Shown here: piece after piece, positions 24,793 through 33,454 of the stretch
Layout: each line of letters starts with the position of its first letter
How positions within the stretch are numbered: the stretch's first letter is position 1
Assembly: GCF_943193095.1 (NCBI RefSeq)
Contig: NZ_CALPCV010000006.1
Span: 1-64,000 of the forward strand
Source of the DNA: Parasutterella muris
Lineage (GTDB): Bacteria; Pseudomonadota; Gammaproteobacteria; Burkholderiales; Burkholderiaceae_F
Length of the DNA stretch: 64,000 bases
Direction: 5' to 3'
Notes under the pieces: generated by a model
Told to the model about the DNA's origin: nothing
Seen by the model: the letters and a program-made list of their open reading frames with translations, nothing else
Databases searched by the model: none
Position numbers and translations under genes: made by a program

Positions 24793-25128
24793 TTACTTCA
24801 CTAAAGGTCGGTTCAGAGTTTTTGAAGCGGCTTCATAACCGCCAAGATTTTTGACGTTCTTATAACCCATCTCTTCGAGCATCAGTTTTGCTCTACCTGC
24901 TCGAGCGCCGGATCGGCAGTACAGCTGAACTTCATCGTCTTTGGCGATATTCATCGCTTTGAACTTTTCAATAAAGTCGGGCGATCTGAAATCGTCCGTA
25001 AGTGAGCCTTCGACACGCCCGGTTTCCTGAATTTCAGCAGGCGCGCGAATGTCAATCGTAAATGTTTTAGCTTCAGCTGCCATCATGGCTCCCGATAATA
25101 ATGCAAACAAAACAAGCTTCCTAATCAT
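24793..25128 (-). CDS. Exported single-domain rhodanese-like protein
   Basis: 111 residues from the ATG at 25128, which follows GAGGAAAC and begins a clear signal peptide (MIRKLVLFALLSGAMMAAEA). The rhodanese domain has the active-site loop YCRSGARAGRAK with catalytic Cys near residue 77 and the closing GY..V..LGGY segment. It resembles periplasmic PspE-type thiosulfate sulfurtransferases. Its start overlaps the end of the preceding membrane-protein gene by 8 bases. Confidence 0.85.
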   Translation of the reverse strand: MIRKLVLFALLSGAMMAAEAKTFTIDIRAPAEIQETGRVEGSLTDDFRSPDFIEKFKAMNIAKDDEVQLYCRSGARAGRAKLMLEEMGYKNVKNLGGYEAASKTLNRPLVK

Positions 25129-25705
25129 AGTGTTTCCTCGCTTCATCGATATAAGTTTTCACTAGAGTGAGTACATGATTGAAGTTCTCGGCATTCGTCC
25201 AGAGCGTTAGCTGACCGTGAAGTCCTGCCTGAAGCACAATCCTTCTCATATTCGGAGAACTTTGAACAGAAACAATTCCCCCCCAATCGAGAACTCGGCT
25301 TCGGGAAGAATGGTTATTCAAATAAAGCGACTTCTTCAGCCCAATCATCGTGCAGAAAGTTCCAAGCAGAAAACTGACGAGCCCCGCCAGCGGAGAAGCT
25401 GTGGATCGAAACTCACTTGAAACACCTTCTGAATCCAGCCGGTAATAGATCTGACGATGCGGCTGAAGCGTAAGAAGCATCCAGCCCACAAAAAGCGCAT
25501 CCAGCGGAACAATCAGAAGCGTCCAATAAGAATCCAATACCAGCTGCGGGTTTAAGAGAGCCAAAAGCACCAGAATCAAGACAAAAGCCAAAACTGCCAG
25601 GAAAAATTTGATCGGCGTTATGAGCTTAAACCCGGGCTGAACGTAATACCACGTCAGTTCCTCGGAAGCGTTTCGAGTATTAAAGTTTGTAGATGAATGC
25701 CCCAT
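25121..25705 (-). CDS. Membrane protein of unknown function
   Basis: 194 residues. Two adjoining membrane helices (ITPIKFFLAVLAFVLILVLL and SYWTLLIVPLDALFVGWMLL) follow a polar N-terminus. The C-terminal half is soluble, with alternating strands (IYYRLDSEGVSSEFRS, VLDWGGIVSVQSS, RRIVLQAGLHGQLTLWT) that look like a PH-like domain as in other small bacterial membrane proteins. No specific family recognised. It overlaps yfiH upstream by 26 bases and the rhodanese gene downstream by 8, so it is tightly coupled to both. Confidence 0.7.
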   Translation of the reverse strand: MGHSSTNFNTRNASEELTWYYVQPGFKLITPIKFFLAVLAFVLILVLLALLNPQLVLDSYWTLLIVPLDALFVGWMLLTLQPHRQIYYRLDSEGVSSEFRSTASPLAGLVSFLLGTFCTMIGLKKSLYLNNHSSRSRVLDWGGIVSVQSSPNMRRIVLQAGLHGQLTLWTNAENFNHVLTLVKTYIDEARKHYD

Positions 25706-26456
25706 GTCTGCCTGTCCTGCCGCTTCTGCGGTAGCTGTAAAAACGTTTCGGATCGCTGAAAGTGTCGAGACCGCAGTCGTATACCTCGCTGACTCCGCTT
25801 AGCCTGAGCGCCTCCCGAACAAAGATAGAAAGATCCAAACGCATCGAGCCGTCCGCTTTTTTCTCAATCGCTTCGCCGCAAACGCCGCTTAATTTTGAAT
25901 TCCTATAATAATCCGCGACATCCTCGCGAATCTCAAAACTTTCCTTACGAATATGCGGTCCGATCCAAGCCATAATCTCCGCACTGCTGTCCTCCAGCTT
26001 GCCGCTCATCGCTTCGACACAAGCCTGAAGCACGCCGTCGGCCAAACCTCTCCAGCCGGCGTGCGCCGCTGCGACCGCTTTTCCATTCTTTTCGCAGAAA
26101 AGCACGGGAACGCAGTCCGCGGTCATGACAACGCAGGGAACCTTGGAATGTATCGTGAACGCGGCATCAGCCTGCGGGGCGTCTTTAACCTGATCCGCCT
26201 CAAGAACGATTGTCGAATGAATCTGACGAAGCCAGGCGGCTTCCGATCCGATCATTTCAGTCACCATCGCACGGTTGGCCTTAACCGCGTAAGGACTGTC
26301 CTCGACATGATCACCGAGATTGAGACCGTTAAAACCGTCCTCTGCGCCGTACGCGCCGGCTGATAAACCGCCGCTTCTCAGCGTGAAAAAAGCTTTCACA
26401 TTTGCGGGTGCGGGCCACTGCGGCACCAGCACCTCTAATTCGGGTTTGCTTCTCAT
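25680..26456 (-). CDS. YfiH/LACC1-family copper-dependent purine nucleoside phosphorylase (polyphenol oxidase family)
   Basis: 258 residues from the ATG at 26456, 4 bases after the rluD stop; the frame runs upstream into rluD but the conserved protein begins here. Family landmarks: GGLSAGAYG, LRQIHS, then CVVMTADCVPVLFCE and AAAHAGWRGLADGVL, with the His and Cys metal/catalytic ligands, and a C-terminal FYSYRRSGRTGRHGAF. Enzymes of this family have purine nucleoside phosphorylase/adenosine deaminase activity. rluD-yfiH adjacency is conserved across proteobacteria. Confidence 0.92.
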   Translation of the reverse strand: MRSKPELEVLVPQWPAPANVKAFFTLRSGGLSAGAYGAEDGFNGLNLGDHVEDSPYAVKANRAMVTEMIGSEAAWLRQIHSTIVLEADQVKDAPQADAAFTIHSKVPCVVMTADCVPVLFCEKNGKAVAAAHAGWRGLADGVLQACVEAMSGKLEDSSAEIMAWIGPHIRKESFEIREDVADYYRNSKLSGVCGEAIEKKADGSMRLDLSIFVREALRLSGVSEVYDCGLDTFSDPKRFYSYRRSGRTGRHGAFIYKL

Positions 26457-26460
26457 ACTT

Positions 26461-27639
26461 CTACTCGTTTGTTCTTTCAATCTTCCAGAGATCAGAATCC
26501 TCTTCGTCTTCATCCCCGAAATCAAAATCATCCCAGGAAGAGATTCTTCCGATTTCCTCAGAGGCGGCTATTTCTTCTTCTGCCTGCCACACCGGATCGC
26601 CAAACACCTGCGAAGGTTCATCCCAAGGCCCGAACTGAAGCTCCTCCATCAGCGCGATAAAGTCCTGCGGCGGCTCTGCAAACCACTCCTGCGGCTCGCC
26701 GGTACGCGGATGAATTAAGCCAAGCCGACTCGCATGCAGGGCCTGACGATTAAATGAATTAAGCACTGAACCGTCTTCCTTCGGCTTCGGAAGCTTATTG
26801 CGGTAAAGCGGATCTCCGATTAAAGGGAAACCTATAGATTCCATATGAACTCGGATCTGATGGGTCCTTCCGGTCTTAAGACGGCAGGCGACCCAAGAAA
26901 ACGGCTTACCTTTAATTTCTGTACTCTGAATGCACTTGATGTGTGTGCTTGCGGGTTTAGCGCGGCCGCCCGCGCTTACGCTGAAACGCAGCGGATTACG
27001 CGGATCGCGTTCAATCGCGCTGTCGATCACTTTATCTTTTGGCGCAATACCTCGGGTCAGCGCCCAATATTCGCGCTTAACGGTCCGCTCTTGCAGCTGG
27101 CGCACCAAATCAAGCTGAGCGTTCTCATTCTTAGCCACGACCATCAGACCGGTGGTATCTCGGTCCAATCTGTGCACGATACCCGCACGCGGCAGCGATC
27201 TGAAAATCGGATCGTAGGCAAGCAGGCCGTTGAGAAGTGTATCGTCCCAGTGCCCAGCCGCCGGATGAACCACGAGACCGGCCGGCTTGTTGATGACGAG
27301 AATGTCCTCGTCTTCGTAAACGATATCAAGGTCCATCGGAACCGCTTTGAACGCAAGATCCTCCGCTCTCGGTGTCAGCTCCACCCGGACAGAGTCCGAG
27401 AAAACCATCTTATGACGGGGCTTGATAACCGCTTCGCCGTTCACTTGGACCGAACCCTCTTCAATCAGAGTTTTTAGACGCGACCTTGAAACCTCCGGAA
27501 GATTGGCGGCGAGCACTTTGTCTAAGCGCTCTCCGTCCTGATCAATTCCAACCTCAAGTGTTTTTATTTTTGAGATTTTTCCCGCTTCTTGTTCGTCAGA
27601 GGCCTCACTCTGTCTATAATCTGTTAATTCAGTATCCAT
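26461..27639 (-). CDS. rluD: 23S rRNA pseudouridine synthase RluD
   Basis: 392 residues: N-terminal S4 domain (GERLDKVLAANLPEVSRSRL), RluA-type catalytic domain with the active-site motif HRLDRDTTG, and INKPAGLVVHPAAGH. It makes pseudouridines 1911, 1915 and 1917 in helix 69. Divergent from bamD with 17 bases between starts, a conserved pair. The ~55-residue C-terminal tail is strikingly acidic (EEEIAASEEIG, DFDFGDEDEEDSDLW), longer than in typical RluD. The N-terminal 25 residues are also acidic and may not all be translated. Confidence 0.93.
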   Translation of the reverse strand: MDTELTDYRQSEASDEQEAGKISKIKTLEVGIDQDGERLDKVLAANLPEVSRSRLKTLIEEGSVQVNGEAVIKPRHKMVFSDSVRVELTPRAEDLAFKAVPMDLDIVYEDEDILVINKPAGLVVHPAAGHWDDTLLNGLLAYDPIFRSLPRAGIVHRLDRDTTGLMVVAKNENAQLDLVRQLQERTVKREYWALTRGIAPKDKVIDSAIERDPRNPLRFSVSAGGRAKPASTHIKCIQSTEIKGKPFSWVACRLKTGRTHQIRVHMESIGFPLIGDPLYRNKLPKPKEDGSVLNSFNRQALHASRLGLIHPRTGEPQEWFAEPPQDFIALMEELQFGPWDEPSQVFGDPVWQAEEEIAASEEIGRISSWDDFDFGDEDEEDSDLWKIERTNE

Positions 27640-27656
27640 AATTAATATCTAAACCT

Positions 27657-28487
27657 ATGTCTCGTACTCGTCAGTCTTTGCTTAGACGCACCCTCGCATG
27701 TGTCTGTCTTGGTTCCGTTATTTTAACGACTGCTTCATGCGGTATGTTTAAAGGAATTGAAGATCCTACGGAAGGCTGGACAGCCGACAAGCTTTATGTA
27801 GAAGCGCGCGATAACCTCAATGAAGGAAACTACGAAACCGCCCGCGACTACTACCAGAAACTTGAGGCCCGCTATCCTTACGGACGTTATTCACAGCAGG
27901 CCATGGTTGAGGTCGCTTATTCCTACTATCGCGAAAACGAACCGACAGAAGCGATCGCCAACTGCGACCGCTTCCTCAGACAGTATCCGGAGCACCCGCT
28001 CTCACCCTACGCGTTATACATCAAGGGTCTTGCCACGCTTGACGAAGACACAGGCTGGATGAGCTTCCTCAACCGTCAGGACCTTTCCAAGCGCGACGCT
28101 CAGGCTGCCAGAGACGCCTTTGATATCTTCAAAGACCTTGTCCTGCGCTTCCCGAACAGCCGTTACGCCCGTGACGCGCGCGAAAGAATGCATGAACTCG
28201 TAGAAGCTCAGGCTAAATACGAAGTCAATACCGCTAAGTTCTACTACGATCGTCAGGCCTATATCGCAGCAATTAACCGTGCCCAAATCGTGCTGAGAGA
28301 TTTCCAGACTTCTCCCCAGGCCAACGAAGCTCTGCTTATCATGAAGAACTCTTATGAGAAGCTCGGCATGGAAGATAAGGTCAAGGACGTGGAACGCGTG
28401 ATTGACGCGAACCAAAACCGCGCTTCGTTTGAAACCTACCAGCGAGCCGAAGAATATAAGGCCGCAGGTGTTCCTGTTCAGGACTAA
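27657..28487 (+). CDS. bamD: Outer-membrane assembly lipoprotein BamD
   Basis: 276 residues. Lipoprotein signal with Cys28 in LTTASCGMF; five TPR-like repeats (YVEARDNLNEGNYETARDYY, MVEVAYSYYRENEPTEAIAN). BamD is the essential lipoprotein partner of BamA in inserting beta-barrel proteins into the outer membrane. The divergent rluD-bamD arrangement matches other proteobacteria. Confidence 0.95.
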   Translation: MSRTRQSLLRRTLACVCLGSVILTTASCGMFKGIEDPTEGWTADKLYVEARDNLNEGNYETARDYYQKLEARYPYGRYSQQAMVEVAYSYYRENEPTEAIANCDRFLRQYPEHPLSPYALYIKGLATLDEDTGWMSFLNRQDLSKRDAQAARDAFDIFKDLVLRFPNSRYARDARERMHELVEAQAKYEVNTAKFYYDRQAYIAAINRAQIVLRDFQTSPQANEALLIMKNSYEKLGMEDKVKDVERVIDANQNRASFETYQRAEEYKAAGVPVQD

Positions 28488-28513
28488 AACTTTTCTGAAC
28501 TTATTATCGATAT

Positions 28514-28541
28514 CAGAGAGCGTGTCCTGACGCGCTCTCTG
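28514..28541 (+). terminator. Hairpin after bamD, weak terminator or attenuator
   Basis: CAGAGAGCG (28514-28522) pairs with CGCTCTCTG (28533-28541), followed by TTTAATATTTTG. The T-run is interrupted, so read-through into the lipoprotein gene 10 bases downstream is likely. Confidence 0.55.
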
Positions 28542-28550
28542 TTTAATATT

Positions 28551-29102
28551 TTGCTGAATAGAAGTTTGATTTTTGCGGCGATCGCCGCGGTGCTTGTTTC
28601 CGGATGCAGAACCATCCCCGAAATCCCCTCGCAAATGACCTGCGATGATTTGGATTATCTTGCCGAGCAGGCAATGGAGTCCAATCGTCTTCCGTTTTTC
28701 ACGACGCAGGTTAAGTATCCCGGAGATTGGCGGCCCTATGCTCCTAATCGATGGATTCAGGAAGGCAGCCGAAAACAGGTTCGCGAACTTAGGAAAGACT
28801 ATCTTCAGATGGAAATTCTTGAAGTCGGCGACAACATCAACGATCAGACGCCATATCGTGTGCGGGTTCTTGTAAATACCTGCCGTAACGCGTCTAAGAA
28901 GCCTCAGGGAGAACTTCTTCTGATCAACTATCTTAAAGACGCGCCGGGCAAATTCTCCCAAAAGGTTCCCTTCAGCTTCACAGGTCAGGAGCCGCAGGAT
29001 TATCTCGGCCGCCTTGTTTGCGGCTACCAAAAGCTTCCGGATGTCGACCGGGAACAGGAAATGGCTCAGCGCTGGCTTCAGTGCCGACAGCCGAAGAATT
29101 AA
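28551..29102 (+). CDS. Putative lipoprotein of unknown function
   Basis: 183 residues starting at TTG (28551), the only start that keeps a positively charged N-terminus before the hydrophobic stretch; no ATG exists in frame and no ribosome site is clear. Lipobox VSGC with Cys19. Mature part has four cysteines (for example MTCDDLDYL, VNTCRNAS, LVCGYQ, WLQCRQ) that may form disulfides. No family recognised. It lies after the bamD hairpin, and its stop codon overlaps that of the convergent helicase gene by 4 bases. Confidence 0.7.
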   Translation: MLNRSLIFAAIAAVLVSGCRTIPEIPSQMTCDDLDYLAEQAMESNRLPFFTTQVKYPGDWRPYAPNRWIQEGSRKQVRELRKDYLQMEILEVGDNINDQTPYRVRVLVNTCRNASKKPQGELLLINYLKDAPGKFSQKVPFSFTGQEPQDYLGRLVCGYQKLPDVDREQEMAQRWLQCRQPKN

Positions 29103-31099
29103 GATTTTTCCTTGCGCATTGCCGCCATCTCTTTAACGAAATCAAAGGCGACATCCATCCTCGTGGTGCGCGCAAAATCCGGAAGACTCTGCCAAATCAC
29201 TTTCCCGTAATTTCGTCTGGTCAGCCGCGAATCACAAATCATCAGCATGCCTAAATCTTTGTGATCTCGGATCAGGCGCCCCGCTCCCTGCATCAGGTGC
29301 ATGGTCGCCTGGGGAATAGAAATCTTTTTGAACGGATCTTCTCCCTTAGCGGTCACGAAATCGCATTTACCGTCAAATACCGGGTCGCCCGGGGGCGGGA
29401 AGGGAATTTTGTCGATGATCACAAGAGACAGCGCGTCTCCTTTAATATCCACACCTTCCCAGAAGCTCATGGAACCGACTAACACGGCGCTGCCCGACTC
29501 TTTGAACTGACGCAGAAGCTCCTGCTTAGGCGCCTCTTTCTGAACCAGAATCTTTAAAGGGAGATCGTCACGCTCGGCGTAGTAGCGCAAATGTTTACCG
29601 ATCGTCTCCATGGCGCGAAGCGTCGTGCACAGAACAAACGCTCTGCCTTGATTCTCTTTGATAAACGGCCAGATTTTTGCGGCGACTTTATCCGGAAAAT
29701 CCTGCACACCCGGCTGAGGAATGTCATCCGGGATATATAAGAGCGCCTGACTCTTGTAATCAAAGGGACTGTCCCAATGCTTTGTTTTCGCATCTTCCAG
29801 ACCCATTTCTTCGACGAAATGATCAAAGTTGCCGTTCATCGAAAGAGTCGCGGATGTCAGCACCCAAGGCTTGCCCTGACTGTCGCGCGCCGAGTTCAGT
29901 TTCTCAGAAAAAGAAATCGGAGTCGCGTTGAAGTTCATGGTGCTTTTTCGAAGCGTGAACCAATGAATAATGGGAACTTTACTGTCGGTCTTTTTACCGG
30001 AAAAAACGTCCGTCCAGTACTGCAGACTTTCGACAAATTTAGCGGAACGCTCATAACAGGACTCCGCTTCCGCAGATGCGTCTTTGCTCTGCAGAAGAGC
30101 GTCTGACAAGTCCGCCATCGATGACAGAAGCCTCTGCATCGGTTCAACGAGTAAACGGGCGTCCGAGAACTTGCTTATCGCGATCGGCTTATCCGTATCT
30201 TGCAGGATATTGGTTGAGGTCAGAAGCAAGTCTTTCATGCTTTGATCGACACTCTTGGTCAGCTCTTTCCACTGAACAACGATTTCTCCGGAAAGAGTAC
30301 CCGCTGCAACTAACACATCTTTCAAAAAAGAGTTGATCTCAGATAACGAAAGCTTCTCCGCGAAAAAATCACTGCAGATGTTCAGAAGCTGGTGCGCTTC
30401 GTCAATCACAACCAAATCAAAGTCCGGCAGAAAATCTGTGATCTGATTGTCCTTAAGGGCGATGTCCGAGAGGAACAGATGGTGATTGATCACAAGAATA
30501 TCGGCTTCCTTGGCTTTTTCTCGGGCCTTCATCACAAAACAGTCTTCGTAATGTTCGCACTTGTTGCCAAGACAATTATCCGCGGTACTTGTCACTTCCG
30601 GCCAAATACCGGAGTCTTCCGGTACGTCGACAATATCGCCTCTTTCTCCGGTTTCGGACTGCTGCGCAAAGCGCTGAATCTTCTGCAGATGCACCACCTC
30701 TTCGCGCGATTTGGCGGCATTCTCTTCACAGGCGTGTTCTAAACGAAGTTTGCAGATATAGTTCGCGCGGCCCTTCAAAAGCGCGATACGCGCACCCATG
30801 CCGAGCGCTTTTAAAATCGCAGGAATATCCTTGAAATAAAGCTGATCCTGAAGCGTCTTTCCCGCAGTGGAAACCAACACTCGGCCGCTGTGCAGCAGCG
30901 CGGGAACAAGATAAGCAAAGGTTTTCCCGGTTCCGGTACCCGCTTCCGCAACCAAACTCTCTCCGGTTTCAAGCGCTTCGGCCACGGAACACGCGTACTC
31001 TATTTGAGATTCTCTCGGAACATAATTCTCCGTCGCTTTTGACAGAGGACCGTCCTTAGCGAAAACCGCCTCAACTTGCTTACTAAACTGCCCTTCCAT
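29099..31099 (-). CDS. DinG/YoaA-family ATP-dependent DNA helicase (XPD-like)
   Basis: 666 residues. Walker A AEAGTGTGKT at 51-60, DEAH box near 231, Fe-S cluster cysteines in NYICKLRLEHAC and NCLGNKCEHYEDC, C-terminal motif VI QGAGRLIRDHKDLG. XPD-like 5'-3' helicases of this group unwind damaged or R-loop DNA; YoaA works with the Pol III chi subunit in E. coli, and length and motif layout fit YoaA better than DinG. Upstream neighbour is a secreted coiled-coil protein; no operon partner is obvious. Confidence 0.9.
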   Translation of the reverse strand: MEGQFSKQVEAVFAKDGPLSKATENYVPRESQIEYACSVAEALETGESLVAEAGTGTGKTFAYLVPALLHSGRVLVSTAGKTLQDQLYFKDIPAILKALGMGARIALLKGRANYICKLRLEHACEENAAKSREEVVHLQKIQRFAQQSETGERGDIVDVPEDSGIWPEVTSTADNCLGNKCEHYEDCFVMKAREKAKEADILVINHHLFLSDIALKDNQITDFLPDFDLVVIDEAHQLLNICSDFFAEKLSLSEINSFLKDVLVAAGTLSGEIVVQWKELTKSVDQSMKDLLLTSTNILQDTDKPIAISKFSDARLLVEPMQRLLSSMADLSDALLQSKDASAEAESCYERSAKFVESLQYWTDVFSGKKTDSKVPIIHWFTLRKSTMNFNATPISFSEKLNSARDSQGKPWVLTSATLSMNGNFDHFVEEMGLEDAKTKHWDSPFDYKSQALLYIPDDIPQPGVQDFPDKVAAKIWPFIKENQGRAFVLCTTLRAMETIGKHLRYYAERDDLPLKILVQKEAPKQELLRQFKESGSAVLVGSMSFWEGVDIKGDALSLVIIDKIPFPPPGDPVFDGKCDFVTAKGEDPFKKISIPQATMHLMQGAGRLIRDHKDLGMLMICDSRLTRRNYGKVIWQSLPDFARTTRMDVAFDFVKEMAAMRKEKS

Positions 31100-31125
31100 T
31101 GAGGCAATACTCCTTTAGATGTTTC

Positions 31126-31890
31126 TTAGGGATTGAGCTGATTAACCAGTCCCTGAGCTTTCTGCTCTTCACGCAGTTTGAGCTGACGTTCATATTCAGC
31201 GGCCTTGGCTTCACGCTTGCGAATATTTTCAATCTTGCGTTTCTCGGCTTCGGCTCGGCGTTTTGCGCGCTCGTCAATACGTTCCTGTTCGGTCTCGGAG
31301 GGCGGTGTCGGAGCCTTCTCTTCCTGCTCTGCAACACGTTCCTGATGCTTGATTTGTTTCTGTTCAAAAGCCTCTTCGTTGGCCTTTTCTTCTTCCGCGC
31401 TCAGCGTTCTGTCCGGTCGGGCTTCAGCCGGTTTTCTCGAGGACGGTGTTGTTTTTACCGGCTGCTTTTTCTTCGCTTTTGCCCGCTCGGCCGCTTCAGC
31501 TTCAATGCGCTCGTTCTTCGCGGCCTGTTTCGCCTCATTTTCTTTGCGTGTCTTTACCGCTTCGTCGGATCGTTCCTTGCGTAAGAAATCGCGCGCAACG
31601 AGCCAAACCTGCCTCGCTTCCTGAATATGCGTGTAACGCTCCTCACGAACGCTGTCGAGGCAGTAGGTCACAAAAAAATTCCGGTAGCAGGCCTTTTTTT
31701 CGGCTTCGTACCAGTCGTCCCAAAGGTCTTTTTCATGCTCGTAAGCCTGAATGACCTCACGAGCTCTCTGTGCGTTTGTAATCGTATCGGGAGGATAGCG
31801 GTCCGCAAATGGCGTGTTGGTCGGATAGTCTGCCGCATGAGCGTTCAGACATAAGCTTCCGAGCAAAAACAGTAAGTGGGCTATCTTCAT
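31126..31890 (-). CDS. Secreted, highly charged coiled-coil protein, unknown function
   Basis: 254 residues from ATG 31890, preceded by GGAGAG and beginning a clean signal peptide (MKIAHLLFLLGSLCLNAHA). Residues 20-110 are a compact region with three cysteines (KKACYRNFFVTYCLDSVREE includes two); the rest is Lys/Glu/Arg/Ala-rich helix with heptad character and a Pro/Ser linker. Reminiscent of periplasmic proteins with TolA-like helical stalks, but no family is recognised. Lies 27 bases upstream of the helicase gene. Confidence 0.7.
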   Translation of the reverse strand: MKIAHLLFLLGSLCLNAHAADYPTNTPFADRYPPDTITNAQRAREVIQAYEHEKDLWDDWYEAEKKACYRNFFVTYCLDSVREERYTHIQEARQVWLVARDFLRKERSDEAVKTRKENEAKQAAKNERIEAEAAERAKAKKKQPVKTTPSSRKPAEARPDRTLSAEEEKANEEAFEQKQIKHQERVAEQEEKAPTPPSETEQERIDERAKRRAEAEKRKIENIRKREAKAAEYERQLKLREEQKAQGLVNQLNP

Positions 31891-31970
31891 CTTCTCTCCG
31901 ATGGATCCGAATACATTATTTATAAAAATCAACCGATATTGTGCACGAATACAGCAGCTCGGTTGCGTAA

Positions 31971-31997
31971 AAAAGAGTAAAGACGGCGCAAGCGCCG
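31971..31997 (-). terminator. Probable terminator of the sucA-sucB-lpd operon
   Basis: CGGCG/CGCCG hairpin (31984-31997) with the T-run (CTTTTTTACG on the minus strand) displaced by several bases from the stem. Weaker than the other terminators in the window. Confidence 0.5.
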
Positions 31998-32011
31998 CCC
32001 TTATCTGATTA

Positions 32012-33445
32012 TCAGAAGTTTATCGCTTCTTTATTCACTGCGAGAGCCGCTTCCTTCAGTGCTTCGCTGAAAGAAGGATGCGGTTCACAAATCAGTGAGA
32101 GATCTTCGGCAGTCGCTCCGAATGCAAGCGCTTCACAGGCCTGGCCGATCAGCTCTCCGGCCTGAGGTCCGATGATATGAACGCCGAGAATTTCATCGGT
32201 CTGAGCGTCCGCAAGCATCTTCACAAAACCCTGAGTTTCTCCGACTGCGCGTGCGCGGCCGTTGGCCATAAAGGGGAACTGCCCGACTTTATACTCTCGT
32301 CCCGCTTTCTTCAGTTCGTCTTCCGTTTTACCGACCCAGGCGATTTCCGGTTCGGTGTAAATCACGGAGGGGACGCGCTCCAAATGAACAAACGCTTTAC
32401 GGCCTGCAATTCTTTCGGCTACCGCAACGCCCTCTTCTTCAGCTTTGTGCGCAAGCATCGGACCTCTCACGAGATCCCCGATTGCCCAGACATTCGGAAG
32501 ATTGGTACGGCACTCTTCGTCCACTTCGACAAAGCCGCGTTCATCGAGTTTTAAGCCGACGACCGGCGCGTCAAGGGAAGCTGTGAACGGCACGCGTCCG
32601 ATCGAAATAAGAAGGCGTTCCACCCAAATCTCGCACTTCTTGCCGTCCTTGTCGGTGTAAGAAACAGAGACGCGTTCGCCATTGTCTTCAATGTGATCGA
32701 TACGAACACCAAATTCCATGGAAAGCCCCTGCTTCTCAAAGATTTTCTTTGCTTCCTTGGTGACGGAAGAGTCTGCAAACGTCAGCAGATCCGGCATCGC
32801 CTCTAGAACTTTGACATCGGCTCCGAACTTCTTCCAAATACTGCCGATTTCCAGTCCGATGACGCCCGCTCCGATAATGCCGAGGGTGGTCGGAACTTTT
32901 TTCAGCGCGAGCGCTCCGCTGTTGGAAAGAATGCGGTCTTCATCAAAGGGAACGTTCGGCAGGGCACGAGGCTTGCTTCCGGTTGCAAGAATCACGCTCT
33001 TAGCCATGACTTTCGTCTCTGCCGGCGCGTCGACGTTAATCAGATACCCGTCCGCGTCTGCAGTCGCGAAAGATCCTCTGCCGTTAAGGAAGGTGATCTT
33101 ATTCTTCTTGAAAAGATACAGAATACCGTCATTGGTCTGACGAATAATCTTATCCTTACGGGCCATCATCTTGGCAACATCGATCGCGGGACAATCCACT
33201 TCGATTCCGTGCTCACCCGCTTTAAGTTCAATCTCTTCAAAAAGCGCGGCCGTCGCCAACAGCGCTTTAGAAGGAATGCAGCCGACATTGGTGCATGTGC
33301 CCCCGGGCGCGGCTTTACCTTCCTTCATCCAGTCATCAATGCAGCAAACGGAGAGTCCGAGCTGCGCGGCTCGGATCGCCGCAACATAGCCGCCGGGACC
33401 GGCGCCGATGACAACGACATCAAAAACCTGAACATCTTCTCTCAT
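32012..33445 (-). CDS. lpd: Dihydrolipoamide dehydrogenase (E3 of 2-oxoglutarate dehydrogenase)
   Basis: 477 residues. FAD motif GAGPGGYVAAIRAAQLG near 13-29, redox-active disulfide GGTCTNVGCIPSK near 48-60, NAD motif GAGVIGLEIGSIWKKFGA, and the C-terminal catalytic His-Glu in EPHPSFSEALKEAAL. Reoxidises the lipoyl groups of E2 with NAD+. Last gene of sucA-sucB-lpd, 9 bases after sucB. Confidence 0.95.
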   Translation of the reverse strand: MREDVQVFDVVVIGAGPGGYVAAIRAAQLGLSVCCIDDWMKEGKAAPGGTCTNVGCIPSKALLATAALFEEIELKAGEHGIEVDCPAIDVAKMMARKDKIIRQTNDGILYLFKKNKITFLNGRGSFATADADGYLINVDAPAETKVMAKSVILATGSKPRALPNVPFDEDRILSNSGALALKKVPTTLGIIGAGVIGLEIGSIWKKFGADVKVLEAMPDLLTFADSSVTKEAKKIFEKQGLSMEFGVRIDHIEDNGERVSVSYTDKDGKKCEIWVERLLISIGRVPFTASLDAPVVGLKLDERGFVEVDEECRTNLPNVWAIGDLVRGPMLAHKAEEEGVAVAERIAGRKAFVHLERVPSVIYTEPEIAWVGKTEDELKKAGREYKVGQFPFMANGRARAVGETQGFVKMLADAQTDEILGVHIIGPQAGELIGQACEALAFGATAEDLSLICEPHPSFSEALKEAALAVNKEAINF

Positions 33446-33454
33446 TGAATTCTC

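Noticed and set aside
28014..29030. 338-codon minus-strand frame opposite bamD and the lipoprotein
   Set aside because: Antisense of BamD repeats; no start signals or recognisable motifs.
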